NCBI GenBank assembly: GCA_002306815.1
Contig: DBTA01000036.1
Location: 1 to 64,000 of the forward strand
DNA from: Dehalococcoidia bacterium UBA1328
Lineage (GTDB): Bacteria; Chloroflexota; Dehalococcoidia; Lucifugimonadales; Lucifugimonadaceae
DNA length: 64,000 bases
Direction: 5' to 3'
Below the pieces are notes generated by a model. The model searched no databases, was not told the origin of the DNA, and saw nothing but the letters and a program-made list of their open reading frames with translations. Both the position numbers and the translations under genes were made by a program. The first letter of the stretch is position 1, and each line of letters starts with the position of its first letter. Below are positions 17,540-27,093 of this stretch, in pieces.

Positions 17540-18466
17540 ATGCAGACTGTACCCTTCGGTAAAACAGGATTCAACGTAAGTCGACTCGGTATTGGTCTAT
17601 CCGAAATAGGATCTAAACTCTCGGTGTCTGATCAGGATTAAGCAAACGACATGATCAACACCGCTCTCGACAAAGGGATCAACTTCCTCGACACGTCTGC
17701 TTGTTATGGAATCTCTGAACTGCTGATCGGTCGTGGCGTTCCTGAACGACGCGATGAGTACTTTCTGGCGACAAAAGCGGGGCACGTTGCTCTCGGTGCG
17801 GAGGGTGACGAGTGGACTTACAAGGTTGTTTCCGAATCGATAGACCGCAGTTTGCGGCTTCTCCAAACCGACCATGTCGATCTCGTACAACTCCACTCCT
17901 GCGATGTTGATGTTCTCGAAAAAGGCGACGTCATTCGGGCACTACAGGACGCTCAAGAAGCAGGCAAAACCCGTTTCATCGGCTATTCAGGCGACAACGA
18001 AGCTGCACACTGGGCTGTCGATTCAGGACTCTTCGCGACGCTCCAAACCAGCTACAACCTCGTCGAGCAGCGTGCACGAACTACCGGGCTCCTCGAAAAA
18101 GCTACCGCCCAGGGGATGGGAACTATCATCAAGCGACCAATTGCTGGTGGAGTTTGGGGTAAGTCTCGACCAGAAGCTGGGATCGACGACGCAGGCCGAT
18201 ACAACACACCGTATCTGCTACGCGCAAAAGAGATACGCTCACTAGGTCCGATTGAGAATGAGCCGGATGACGGTATTCTCACTGCTCTTGGTTTCACGCT
18301 AGGCGACCGAAACGCGAACGTTGCAATCGTCGGCACTACCAATCCGAAACACATGGCGACCAACATCAAACAGATCGAAAATGATCTGCCGATTCCGGAA
18401 TCTGTAATCAACGAGCTAAAGACCCGCTTCGAACAACTCGATAAAGACTGGGCACAGCGAACGTAA
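17540..18466 (+). pseudogene. Aldo/keto reductase interrupted by an in-frame TAA
   Basis: NADPH-dependent aldo/keto reductase family (TIM barrel). The ATG at 17540 gives MQTVPFGKTGFNVSRLGIGL, the usual N-terminus, then reads SVSDQD and meets TAA at 17639-17641. The same frame continues with ANDMINTALDKGINFLDTSA, the expected next segment with the catalytic Asp, then ACYG (catalytic Tyr), LATKAGH, VDLVQLHSCD and the C-terminal VAIVGTTNPKHM. One base change would restore about 308 codons. An internal restart at ATG 17651 would give 271 residues lacking the first beta strand. Either a recent nonsense mutation or a sequence error; I see no other lesion. Confidence 0.8.
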
Positions 18467-18509
18467 ACTCCCGACACCAACTCACTCAAATCAGGACCCG
18501 CCTCATCAA

Positions 18510-19697
18510 ATGAAAATCGATCGAATTGAAGTCCGGTACGTCGAAGGCAAACTCGACGAACCTTTCGGCTGGTCGCAACGCTGGACAGACACCCGAAGCG
18601 TTGTGGTTATCAAAGTCCTCACAGATGACGGAGTCACAGGCTGGGGTGAAACCTACGGATCTGCCGACACGATTGAGGGAATAGCTTCGGCGACGAGACT
18701 CGCTATTGGTGAAGACGCGTCGAACATTTCGCAAATCTGGTACAAGATTCACCGTGCCACGTTCCAGAGCCACGGCTATGCGGGAGTGCCTGTAATGGCC
18801 GCAAGCGCCATTGACACCGCACTGTACGACATTGTTGGCAAATCAACCGGCAAAGCCGCTGCGGAACTGATGGGCGGGCGCATGCGCGACTCGATCGCTG
18901 TTTACGCCACAGGCCTCTACTACGTCGACAACTACGCCCTCAAACCTCATCTAGAAGAAGCGACAGGCTACGTGGAGCAGGGCTTCACAGGAATGAAAAT
19001 GAAAGTTGGCGCGCTTTCGCTAAAGGAAGACGCTGACCGGATCAGAGCCACCCGAGAGGCGATCGGTCCTGATGTAAATCTGATGTTCGACGCGAACGAG
19101 TCTTACGACGTCGCCAGCGCCCTCACATTCGCCAAAATGGTCGCCGATCAGGACATTACTTGGTTCGAGGAGCCTTGCGCATCTCGAGATTTCGTTGGCA
19201 ACAAGATTGTTCAGGAAAAGTCACCTATTCCCGTTTCAGGAGGAGAGAGTCTCTCAACCCGTTGGGAGTTTGCTCCACGACTTGCCGAACGCACTTTCGA
19301 CATCATCCAGCCAGACATTTGTGGCGTTGGTGGTCCGTCAGAAATGCATCGCGTAGGTCTGATGGCTCAGGCGTTCGGCGTGAAATTTAACCCTCACTTC
19401 TGGGGCACGGGAATCAGCTTCGCTGCAGCTCTACATTCGCTGGCTCTCCAACCGATTGGTCAGATAGGGCAGACCAACATCCCGTATCAAAACGAATCGG
19501 TCCTAGAATTCGATCAAACACCTCACCCGGTTCGAGAAAACCTCACCGAACCGTTCTTCACTCAGAAAAACAGTCGAGTCGAAGTACCTACCGCACCCGG
19601 ACTGGGGGTAGAAATAGACGAATCTGCCCTGGAACGATTCACCGTAGGTGATCCAATAATCGTCGACACGCCGATCAGTTCTCAGCCGTTTTTCTAA
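18510..19697 (+). CDS. Enolase-superfamily enzyme, mandelate racemase type (KxK)
   Basis: Two-domain enolase-superfamily protein of 395 residues: an N-terminal capping domain to about residue 130 and a barrel with the catalytic set. Visible residues are K163 and K165 in GMKMKVG, metal ligands D194 (MFDAN), E220 (WFEEP) and E246 (GGES), and the D269-H296 dyad (QPDICGVGG, PHFWG). This is the mandelate racemase subgroup, which racemises or dehydrates acid sugars and hydroxy acids; the substrate cannot be read from the sequence. It follows the aldo/keto reductase by 43 bases and precedes a second paralogue by 30. Confidence 0.9.
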   Translation: MKIDRIEVRYVEGKLDEPFGWSQRWTDTRSVVVIKVLTDDGVTGWGETYGSADTIEGIASATRLAIGEDASNISQIWYKIHRATFQSHGYAGVPVMAASAIDTALYDIVGKSTGKAAAELMGGRMRDSIAVYATGLYYVDNYALKPHLEEATGYVEQGFTGMKMKVGALSLKEDADRIRATREAIGPDVNLMFDANESYDVASALTFAKMVADQDITWFEEPCASRDFVGNKIVQEKSPIPVSGGESLSTRWEFAPRLAERTFDIIQPDICGVGGPSEMHRVGLMAQAFGVKFNPHFWGTGISFAAALHSLALQPIGQIGQTNIPYQNESVLEFDQTPHPVRENLTEPFFTQKNSRVEVPTAPGLGVEIDESALERFTVGDPIIVDTPISSQPFF

Positions 19698-19727
19698 ACC
19701 AACATCACCTTAGCGGGAGTGCGCTTC

Positions 19728-20837
19728 ATGAAAATCACCGACGTAACCGTCACTTTGTTCAAGTGGGAAGACATCCCAACAACGAACTATAGTCCGCTTT
19801 CTGGAAAGATCGGTGGTGAGTCTGATCTAGGGTTGGTCACGATATCGACAGACGAAAGCATTGAAGGTCATGCATTTCTGGGCAGTTCAAGCCAACCCGC
19901 TTCACTCGACGCCGACTCGCTGATAAAGTTCCTGAAGCCGGTTATGGTTGGACAAAACCCACTCGACCGCGAACTTCTTTGGCAACAACTCAGTCAAATG
20001 ACTCGCAAAGCCGGGATTAGAGTTGTTGGCGCTTGCGATATCGCCTTGTGGGACATTGGTGGTAAGGCTGCCAACATGCCAATCCACCAGTTACTCGGCA
20101 CATATCGAACCTCAGTTCGGGCATATGCCTCTTCGACCGTTTACCAGGAACCCGAACGCTACGCTGATGAAGCAGCGGAAATGAAGAGTGAAGGTTGGAC
20201 TGCTTACAAGATCCATCCACCTACTGACCCTGAACTGGATATCGAATGTTGCCTGCAAATTCGAGAAGCGGTTGGCGACAATCACACGCTTATGCTCGAC
20301 TCAACATGGGCGTATGACTATCCGAGTGCTGTTAGGGTCGGCCAGGCGATCCAGGAGCTTGACTACTACTGGTACGAAGATCCGCTCGCCGATGATGACA
20401 TTTACAACTACGTGAAGCTCAAACAACAACTCCACATTCCGGTCATGGCAACGGAGTATTCACCCGGTGGGTTCACGGCCTACGCACCGTGGATCACGGA
20501 AAAAGCGACTGATTTCCTTCGAGGCGATGTGGCAATCAAAGGCGGAATAACTGCCATCATGAAAACTGCCATACTTGCCGAGTCATTCCACATGAACTAC
20601 GAAGTTCATCATGGCGGCAACTCTCTCAACAACGTCGCCAACCTCCACGCCATCATGGCCATGAAAAACTGTGAGTTCTTCGAGGTTTTGCTGCCGTCGG
20701 GAGCACAAAAGTACGGTCTCGAAAACGATATCGAAGTCGATTCCGATGGCATGGTTCACGCCTTCAACAAACCCGGTCTGGGTGCTGATATCGACTTCAA
20801 TTTGATCAATCGAAACAAGATCGATCTAATTTCCTGA
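19728..20837 (+). CDS. Enolase-superfamily enzyme, mandelate racemase type (KxH)
   Basis: Second superfamily member, 369 residues from the ATG at 19728, chosen because GGGAG (19715-19719) lies eight bases before it. The catalytic set differs from the neighbour: K161-x-H163 (AYKIHPP) instead of KxK, metal ligands D191, E217 and E243 (LMLDST, WYEDP, ATEYS), D267 (RGDVAIKGG) and H294 or H295 (YEVHHGG). Probably a sugar-acid dehydratase or racemase acting in the same pathway as the preceding gene but on another substrate. It is 12 bases upstream of the M48 peptidase. Confidence 0.9.
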   Translation: MKITDVTVTLFKWEDIPTTNYSPLSGKIGGESDLGLVTISTDESIEGHAFLGSSSQPASLDADSLIKFLKPVMVGQNPLDRELLWQQLSQMTRKAGIRVVGACDIALWDIGGKAANMPIHQLLGTYRTSVRAYASSTVYQEPERYADEAAEMKSEGWTAYKIHPPTDPELDIECCLQIREAVGDNHTLMLDSTWAYDYPSAVRVGQAIQELDYYWYEDPLADDDIYNYVKLKQQLHIPVMATEYSPGGFTAYAPWITEKATDFLRGDVAIKGGITAIMKTAILAESFHMNYEVHHGGNSLNNVANLHAIMAMKNCEFFEVLLPSGAQKYGLENDIEVDSDGMVHAFNKPGLGADIDFNLINRNKIDLIS

Positions 20838-20849
20838 ACTTTCAGAGTC

Positions 20850-22013
20850 ATGGTCAATACAGAGAACAACACGGCAAATAGTGAATCTCAAAGCGAGTTG
20901 TCGGCTGTCGATCCGGCCGAAGCGACGGCGTACCAACGTACGAAGCTTACGTTCTCGCTTGTGTCGATGTCTCTAAACATAGTGATTCCGCTAGTGTTCC
21001 TGTTCAGCGGCGGATCTGAAGCGATAAGGAACCTAGTGGAGGACTGGACAAGCGTTTCAGCGCTAATCGTCGTTTTCTATATGTTGGTTGCCGGTGCTGG
21101 ACTTCAGGTGATCGAATTTCCGCTTGAAATCTACTCCGGGTTCATCGTCGAGAAACGATTCGGACTCAGTAAAATTTCGATTTGGACCTGGTTGCTCGAC
21201 TGGCTAAAAGGCACGGCGATAACGTCCGGGTTGCTTCTGGTGATTATTTCGGGAATGTACTGGCTCTTGCGATCACAGCCCGATCTTTGGTGGCTCTGGT
21301 CAGCGATTGGCGCATCAGTGCTTGTTGTAATTCTTATGGCACTCGTGCCTGTGCTGCTAATGCCGTTGTTTTACAAGTTCGAACCTATTCCCGAAGGCGA
21401 ACTCAAAAATCGATTGTTCGCACTTGCTGACAAGATAGGCACTCACGTTCAGGGCGTCTACGTTTGGCATCTCGGAGACAAAACCTCAAAAGCCAATGCA
21501 GCAGTAACTGGCTGGGGGCGTACTCGCCGAATCATCATTTCCGACACGTTGATTGAGGCGAACACTCCCGAAGAAATCGAAGTTGTTATGGCACACGAAC
21601 TCGGTCACCACGTCCGTTGGGACATATGGAAGATGCTCGCAGTCTCGATAGCGTTGATATTCATCAGCTTCTTCGTGATCGATCTCGCACTGGTCGCGTG
21701 GATCGACTCGCTCGGTCTTATAGGAATTGACGACATAGCCGGGTTGCCGTTGGTGATTTTGGTAGGTGCAGTCGTCTCTCTGGTCGCACTACCTATTTCG
21801 AACTGGTTGTCGCGAAAAGCTGAAACTGCAGCAGACATGTACGCGCTTAATCTGACTGGTCTACGAGATGAATTTATCTCAGCGATGAACAAGCTTGGCG
21901 ACCAAAATCTCTCGCAAAAACAACCTCACCCGCTGGTGGAATTCTTGTTCCATTCTCACCCTTCGATCCAACACCGAATCGACAACGCAAACTCGTGGTC
22001 GACCCGTTCATAA
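20850..22013 (+). CDS. M48 family zinc metallopeptidase (Ste24-like)
   Basis: Membrane-embedded zinc endopeptidase of the Ste24/HtpX group. The 387-residue chain has several helices (about 38-53, 70-90, 112-138, 147-173) before the catalytic site H249-E250-x-x-H253 in MAHELGHHVRWD, two helices after it, and the third zinc ligand Glu in the KAETAADMYAL segment. The conserved lead-in VYVWHLGDKTSKANAAVTG is typical of Ste24-like enzymes. Likely roles are membrane protein quality control or CAAX-type processing. The ATG at 20850 lies 12 bases after the enolase gene. Confidence 0.93.
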   Translation: MVNTENNTANSESQSELSAVDPAEATAYQRTKLTFSLVSMSLNIVIPLVFLFSGGSEAIRNLVEDWTSVSALIVVFYMLVAGAGLQVIEFPLEIYSGFIVEKRFGLSKISIWTWLLDWLKGTAITSGLLLVIISGMYWLLRSQPDLWWLWSAIGASVLVVILMALVPVLLMPLFYKFEPIPEGELKNRLFALADKIGTHVQGVYVWHLGDKTSKANAAVTGWGRTRRIIISDTLIEANTPEEIEVVMAHELGHHVRWDIWKMLAVSIALIFISFFVIDLALVAWIDSLGLIGIDDIAGLPLVILVGAVVSLVALPISNWLSRKAETAADMYALNLTGLRDEFISAMNKLGDQNLSQKQPHPLVEFLFHSHPSIQHRIDNANSWSTRS

Positions 22014-22042
22014 AATCACACTAGAAAGCACCAATCGCTCGT

Positions 22043-23197
22043 ATGAACTCATCCTTCCCCCCAAATACAGCCGTCACCATCGAAGATGGCAAATTCCTCA
22101 TAAATGGCACTCCGACACTTCAAGGCAAGTCGTTCCGTGATGTTTTAATCGAGGGACTCTTGATGAACAGTCGCATGGCAAACGCCATGTGGGACGATGA
22201 GAACGAGTTCACTTCTCACTTGTGGGCGTACCCCGACACTGGCGATTGGGACGCAGATCGCAATACCACCGAACTGATCGAAATGTTGCCGACTTACAAG
22301 AGCAACGGTCTCGACTGCATCGACATTAACCTGCAAGGAGCCTCTCCGCTTGGCTACTACCGATCTGATGAGGAAGGTCTCACCGATCTGCGTCAAAGAA
22401 TTCATGCAGTACATCCCGACGCCACTGACGAGCAAATCTGGTCGGGCGTACCAAACGTCGAATCGCAACCTTGGATTTCCGGTGCATTTACATCGTCAGG
22501 TGAACTGAAACCAGCGTTCATGGATCGCACTGCGCGAATCATCGAAGCTTGCGATGCGATTGGCATGGTAGTTTGCCTCGGCTACTTCTACTTCGGTCAG
22601 GATGAGCGACTTAAAGACGAAGATGCGGTAAAAACAGCTGTCGATAACGCCACGATGTGGGTTCTGGAAAAAGGCTTCACCAACGTTCTGATCGAAATAA
22701 ACAATGAAGCAGATGTTCCGAAATACGAACACGAGATCCTATGCCCACCAAGGGTTCACGAGCTGATCGAACGTGCTTCGAATATTGAACTCAAAGGTCG
22801 GAGACTACTCATTAGCACTAGCTTCACCCGGCGAATGGTGCCGACCGACCAAGCCATTGCAGCTTCTGATTACTTATTGCTTCACGGCAACGGCATGCAC
22901 GAAACGTCACAACTCACTCAAAGCGTAATTAACACGCGTGCTTCAGAGGCGTACCTAGGTCAGCCAATCGTATTCAACGAGGACGATCACTTCGATTTCG
23001 AAGAAGAAGACAACAACTTTGCGGCAGCGCTAGTCCAGCGAGCAGGCTGGGGTTATTTTGATCCCGGCCCAGGAGCAGGTGGCGCTGCTGCTTACGGCGA
23101 TTATGAAGTCGGCTACCAGAACCCGCCGATCAACTGGACAATCAACACCCGGCGCAAGGAAAGCTTCTTCTGGTTCCTAAAGGAAGTAACCCGTTAG
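22043..23197 (+). CDS. Glycoside hydrolase-like (beta/alpha)8 barrel protein
   Basis: A 384-residue soluble protein without signal peptide. The N-terminus GKFLINGTPTLQGKSF is the 'my own story' opening of clan-A glycosidases. Residues about 90-215 show barrel-like strands (GLDCIDINLQG, IGMVVCLGYFYFGQ, FTNVLIEINNEAD). The Asn-Glu in EINNEAD would be the acid/base, and the Glu in IVFNEDDH the nucleophile. These positions fit a clan GH-A fold, but I cannot name the family or substrate. It is co-directional with two sugar-acid enzymes and an SDR, which suggests carbohydrate breakdown. Confidence 0.7.
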   Translation: MNSSFPPNTAVTIEDGKFLINGTPTLQGKSFRDVLIEGLLMNSRMANAMWDDENEFTSHLWAYPDTGDWDADRNTTELIEMLPTYKSNGLDCIDINLQGASPLGYYRSDEEGLTDLRQRIHAVHPDATDEQIWSGVPNVESQPWISGAFTSSGELKPAFMDRTARIIEACDAIGMVVCLGYFYFGQDERLKDEDAVKTAVDNATMWVLEKGFTNVLIEINNEADVPKYEHEILCPPRVHELIERASNIELKGRRLLISTSFTRRMVPTDQAIAASDYLLLHGNGMHETSQLTQSVINTRASEAYLGQPIVFNEDDHFDFEEEDNNFAAALVQRAGWGYFDPGPGAGGAAAYGDYEVGYQNPPINWTINTRRKESFFWFLKEVTR

Positions 23198-23260
23198 CCG
23201 CATCATGTATTAGCTGGGTCACAAGTCGCTTGCACTAAATCCGCCCCCAAACAATTGCCG

Positions 23261-23284
23261 TCATCCTGAACTTGATTCAGGATA
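23261..23284. repeat. Palindromic intergenic repeat, copy 1
   Basis: ATCCTGAA (23263-23270) and TTCAGGAT (23276-23283) form a perfect inverted repeat in the gap before the SDR gene. It belongs to a type of short dispersed palindrome with a TCATCCTGAA...TTCAGGATC core seen between genes in many bacteria. A second copy lies at 41129-41152 and a related variant at 24168-24190. Confidence 0.7.
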
Positions 23285-23346
23285 TCGATCAATTTCCACT
23301 CACCTTTCAACCCTTAGTCCACATAGCAATCGCCAGGAAAAACAGA

Positions 23347-24114
23347 ATGGCAACATCACCAACCATCTCACTCGAAGGCAAAATCGCCTTCGTAAGCGGT
23401 GCTTCGAAAGGCATAGGTGTCGAAATCGCCGAGCATCTTGCAAAAGCGGGTGCCGATCTGGCCCTAACTGCTCGAAACGCTGAGGAACTCGAACAAACGG
23501 CAGAACGAGCACGCAAGCACGGCGTGAAGGTTTGGACCAAGATCGCTGAACTTCAAGACGCTGATGATGTAAAAGCGCTTGCTGCTTCAGTTCTTGAAGA
23601 GTTTGGCCGGGTCGACATTCTCGTAAACAACGCCGGAGTTGCGAAACACCAGCCATTCTTCGATGTCGACATCGATACTTTTCACATGGTGATGAACGTC
23701 AACTTGCTCGCGCCGCTGCTTCTAACCCAGGCGTTCGCACCGGGGATGATCGAGCGCAAAGCAGGCAAGATAATCAACATTTCTTCCCGTGGAGCAATCC
23801 GAGCGATCCCAACGGGAGCTACTTACTGCGCTTCGAAGGCCGGTCTACAACTTATGACGCAAACCATGGCAGTCGAATTCGGTCCTCACAACGTCCAGGC
23901 GAACTGCATTGCGCCAACCGTCACGATGACGCCCATGGGCGAAAGCGCGTGGCCCCCAAGCCCTCGACGTGACGCCAAGCTTGCGAAAATCCCAACTGGT
24001 CGATTCGCCGAACCTGACGAAGTTGCCAAAACAGTCGTATTCCTCGCTTCATCGCAATCCGATTTCATAAACGGAGTAGAACTTCCAATCGATGGCGGAG
24101 AAGGCGCGGGCTAG
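23347..24114 (+). CDS. Short-chain dehydrogenase/reductase (SDR)
   Basis: NAD(P)-dependent oxidoreductase of the classical SDR family, 255 residues. It has the cofactor loop SGASKGIG near residue 18, VNNAGVAKHQPF, the catalytic Ser in INISSRGAIR and Tyr/Lys in TYCASKAGL, and a C-terminal INGVELPIDGGEG. The start is the ATG at 23347, after CCAGGAAAAAC; the frame is open to 23272 but that part holds the palindromic repeat. The substrate is unknown; sugar or sugar-acid oxidation would fit the neighbours. Confidence 0.93.
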   Translation: MATSPTISLEGKIAFVSGASKGIGVEIAEHLAKAGADLALTARNAEELEQTAERARKHGVKVWTKIAELQDADDVKALAASVLEEFGRVDILVNNAGVAKHQPFFDVDIDTFHMVMNVNLLAPLLLTQAFAPGMIERKAGKIINISSRGAIRAIPTGATYCASKAGLQLMTQTMAVEFGPHNVQANCIAPTVTMTPMGESAWPPSPRRDAKLAKIPTGRFAEPDEVAKTVVFLASSQSDFINGVELPIDGGEGAG

Positions 24115-24167
24115 CCTGACCTGGTCGACTCTAACGATCAATCGACGTCAGACCCCTCGAACAACAT

Positions 24168-24190
24168 TATCCTGAGCCCCGTCGAAGGGT
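24168..24190. repeat. Dispersed repeat variant (CCTGAGC...GTCGAAGG)
   Basis: TATCCTGAGCCCCGTCGAAGGGT overlaps the stop region of the PIG-L gene between two convergent genes. It resembles the widespread ATCCTGAGCgaaGTCGAAGGAT intergenic repeat type. The two arms pair only partly. Confidence 0.45.
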
Positions 24191-24897
24191 TACTTCCGCC
24201 CCAGCGTGATCCGGTGGAACTGTTCCGCCAGTTCAACACCGTACTTCTTGCCCGTTTCAACGAGACGATTACGTGATCGTTCGTCTCGTTCAGCGCTGCG
24301 TTCTCCAACCTGGCTAACGTGGGAATGCAGCGCATTTTGGCGAGTGTCGAAGTAGTCGGTCACATCCACAAAGTGATTCGGCTCTTCAGGACGGAACAGC
24401 CAGACCTCCTCAACCTTGTGAGGCTCAATCCCTTCTTCGAGATGCTCGGGATAAGCGACATGATCACGCGCATACGGAAACACTGCATCCAATGCGACAC
24501 GACCCGTCATTGAATGGTCACGATGCCGAATATAAGGCTTGTTCGGATCGTGAGTTAGAAGCAAGCGCGGTTTGTGGATCCTGATTTGCCGTACGAGCTT
24601 CTCCCGGAATTCGTCGTTGTCTTCTAGTTGCTGGTCGGGCAACCGTAAAAAAACAACATCCGACAATCCATAAGCCTTAGCCGCATTTAATGTTTCCACT
24701 TCACGAGTCGCAGCAAGATCCTCAGGCTTCACGGATCGATCGCTAGTGCCCTTGTCACCATTGGTACACACGACCAGGATCACCTTTTTGCCCTGGGCAC
24801 ACCACTTAGAAATTGTGCCGCCCGAAGAAGATTCTGAATCATCTGGATGCGGCGTCACGACCATGATGATGTCTTGTTCGGTGATGTTTTCTGTCAT
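24190..24897 (-). CDS. PIG-L family deacetylase
   Basis: Zinc-dependent deacetylase of the LmbE/PIG-L family, which removes acetyl groups from N-acetylglucosamine-like substrates (for example in mycothiol- or bacillithiol-type pathways or glycan turnover). The metal motif VTPHPDDSESSSGG (about 14-27) supplies His and Asp, and the third ligand lies in IRHRDHSMTGR (about 123-133). VVCTNGDKG is also typical. At 235 residues it is standard length. The substrate is unknown. It is convergent with the SDR gene and 56 bases downstream of the S9 peptidase. Confidence 0.92.
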   Translation of the reverse strand: MTENITEQDIIMVVTPHPDDSESSSGGTISKWCAQGKKVILVVCTNGDKGTSDRSVKPEDLAATREVETLNAAKAYGLSDVVFLRLPDQQLEDNDEFREKLVRQIRIHKPRLLLTHDPNKPYIRHRDHSMTGRVALDAVFPYARDHVAYPEHLEEGIEPHKVEEVWLFRPEEPNHFVDVTDYFDTRQNALHSHVSQVGERSAERDERSRNRLVETGKKYGVELAEQFHRITLGRK

Positions 24898-24953
24898 CTT
24901 TACGTTTGAAAATCCGCTTTTGATTGCGGCAATTTGTGTGAGCGCTAAAACGA

Positions 24954-26909
24954 TTACAAAGCCGACTCGTTCTCTATGTCGACTTGTGTCAGGTCACCTG
25001 CAGGCGTAAACCCGAGCACACGACCGTAAAAGTAAAGCTCACCTTCAAGAGAAGCCTTGATGTTCTTCGACTTGCGGAATCCGTGCTGCTCGCCTTCGAA
25101 CATCATTAGCGAAAACGGGATTCCCTTGTCACGCAGCGCTCCCGCCATGATCTCGGCCTGTGAAGGTGGAACAATCTTGTCCTCAAGTCCCTGCAAGATG
25201 ATCATCGGACACGATAGTTGGTCTGTGAAGTTGATAGCTGATCGATCGTGATAAAGCTGTTTCGCTTCGGGATAAGGACCAATCAGGCTGTCGAGATAAC
25301 GAGACTCGTACTTGTGAGTGTCGCCAATAAACACGCTTAGATCGGCAATTCCATAGTAGGTCGCACCGACCGCAAATCGATCATGGAAGGTCAGAGCGTT
25401 GATTGTCGTGTAGCCACCTGCAGACCCGCCCTTTATCGCAACACGATCCGTATCAGCCTGACCTCGTTCGACCAAATAGTCGGCAGCGGCGATGCAGTCA
25501 TCTGTGTCGTACACACCCCAGTTGCCCTTGAGTGCGTCACGGAATGCGCGTCCATAACCAGTCGAACCGCGGTAGTTCACATCTACCACAGCGAATCCAC
25601 GGCTCGTCCAGAACTGCAACGGTAGGCTAAGCGACGAACTCGTAGCGCTGGTAGGACCACCGTGACTGATTACTAAAAGTGGCGGTAATTCTGCCGAGTC
25701 AGCTTCAAAATCAGGATTTGTCGGAGGGTAGTAGTAAGCGTGAGCTTCGGCATCATTTGTTGTAGGGAACGTGATCTCTTCCGGTACTGACAGATACGCC
25801 TCATCGAGATCAATTTCGCTAGAAGACTTCAGAGAAGTCACGTTTCCGTTGCTAAGAGTCACCTTTACCACTTCCGCGGATGAGGTTGGCGACGCACCGA
25901 TGTACGCAACGTCATCACCAATAACGTTTACTTCGGCGATCAAACTGTGCGGAGCAGCGGCTTCAGCGACTTCATGACCGTTCGGGGTGATCATCCGGAA
26001 TCGTCCGCCGGTTCCTTTCGATCCCTTGAGAACAATCGCTCCGTCCTCCAGGAACGAATACGTACTAAACCCGAACGCCCATGCTGGTCCTCCGTGATCC
26101 TTTTCTTCGGCAAGAATTGGCGTAATTTTGCCGTTCGACCACTTCGTCAGGTTCCACCAGCCCGATTCGTCGGTGATAAAGACAAGCGTGCCGTTAGGAC
26201 TCCATTCCGGTTGAACGATGCTTACGTCCGCTCCCCCGGTGACCTTCTGTTCGTTACTGGTCGTACCAGTGCTGGAATCGAATTCAGCGACCCACAGCTC
26301 GCAGCCATCCCACGGCATGTTTGGATGATCCCACGACAACCAACAAATCATGTCGCCAGCAGGGTTCTGTCGAGGCGAGGAATAGAAATCGTGACCGCTG
26401 GCAAGTACGACGACCGCTCCTGAGCCATCGGTGGGAACCGCAACTAAATCGTTGTCAGCCTCTCGATCTTCGTGGTGCGACTCTCGGACCGACAGGATCC
26501 ATTTCGAATCATTAGTCAGCTTTAGATCGGCAAACCGAATCCCTAGTTCAATCTCCGGCTCTTCGGTTATTGCAGTCGGCTCTCCATCGTCAGACGACGC
26601 TCGATAAATCCGCTGATCGTCCCAGTTCGTGAAGAACACCTCGCCATCACGAACGGCATAGGCACTACCTCCGTACTCGTGAACAGCGTTTCGAGCGTTG
26701 AACGGAGCCGGATTGATCTCAGAGATCGAATCATCTGCCGACCGCTTCACGATCACATACCGGCCCGACTCCTCGGGTCGACCTTCGTGCCAGTAAACGT
26801 CCGCACCATCGACCCTCACCTCTCCAAGTCGCAATCCTCCCTGTGTGATGAGATCGGCCGATATCGGTGACTCCCAGGAACCATAAGGTGAAACTCGTTT
26901 GTCTGGCAT
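24954..26909 (-). CDS. S9 family serine peptidase (prolyl oligopeptidase / acylaminoacyl peptidase type)
   Basis: A 651-residue cytoplasmic peptidase without signal sequence. The N-terminal half (about 1-370) is a beta-propeller that filters short peptides, with repeats such as PEWSPNGTLVFITDESG. The C-terminal alpha/beta hydrolase has the oxyanion segment ISHGGPTS, VNYRGSTGYGRAF, the nucleophile in IKGGSAGGYTT, the Asp in LQGLEDKIVPPSQ and the His in FEGEQHGFRK. It probably trims peptides taken up as nutrients. It lies upstream of the PIG-L gene on the same strand. Confidence 0.94.
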   Translation of the reverse strand: MPDKRVSPYGSWESPISADLITQGGLRLGEVRVDGADVYWHEGRPEESGRYVIVKRSADDSISEINPAPFNARNAVHEYGGSAYAVRDGEVFFTNWDDQRIYRASSDDGEPTAITEEPEIELGIRFADLKLTNDSKWILSVRESHHEDREADNDLVAVPTDGSGAVVVLASGHDFYSSPRQNPAGDMICWLSWDHPNMPWDGCELWVAEFDSSTGTTSNEQKVTGGADVSIVQPEWSPNGTLVFITDESGWWNLTKWSNGKITPILAEEKDHGGPAWAFGFSTYSFLEDGAIVLKGSKGTGGRFRMITPNGHEVAEAAAPHSLIAEVNVIGDDVAYIGASPTSSAEVVKVTLSNGNVTSLKSSSEIDLDEAYLSVPEEITFPTTNDAEAHAYYYPPTNPDFEADSAELPPLLVISHGGPTSATSSSLSLPLQFWTSRGFAVVDVNYRGSTGYGRAFRDALKGNWGVYDTDDCIAAADYLVERGQADTDRVAIKGGSAGGYTTINALTFHDRFAVGATYYGIADLSVFIGDTHKYESRYLDSLIGPYPEAKQLYHDRSAINFTDQLSCPMIILQGLEDKIVPPSQAEIMAGALRDKGIPFSLMMFEGEQHGFRKSKNIKASLEGELYFYGRVLGFTPAGDLTQVDIENESAL

Positions 26910-27093
26910 TCTGAAATATCCTCTGCTCGATTAGAGCATTTAGTTGGCGAATGAGCAGAAGACTCTCAAAAGTTCGAGTCCGAATCAACACTCCCAAAAC
27001 GCGAAACGCCTCACTGATTCGAATCAACGGGCGCTGTGAATCGTATCTTGTGGGGCGTCCTGGCAGATGCCTGCCGTTACATGCGATCGGGAG

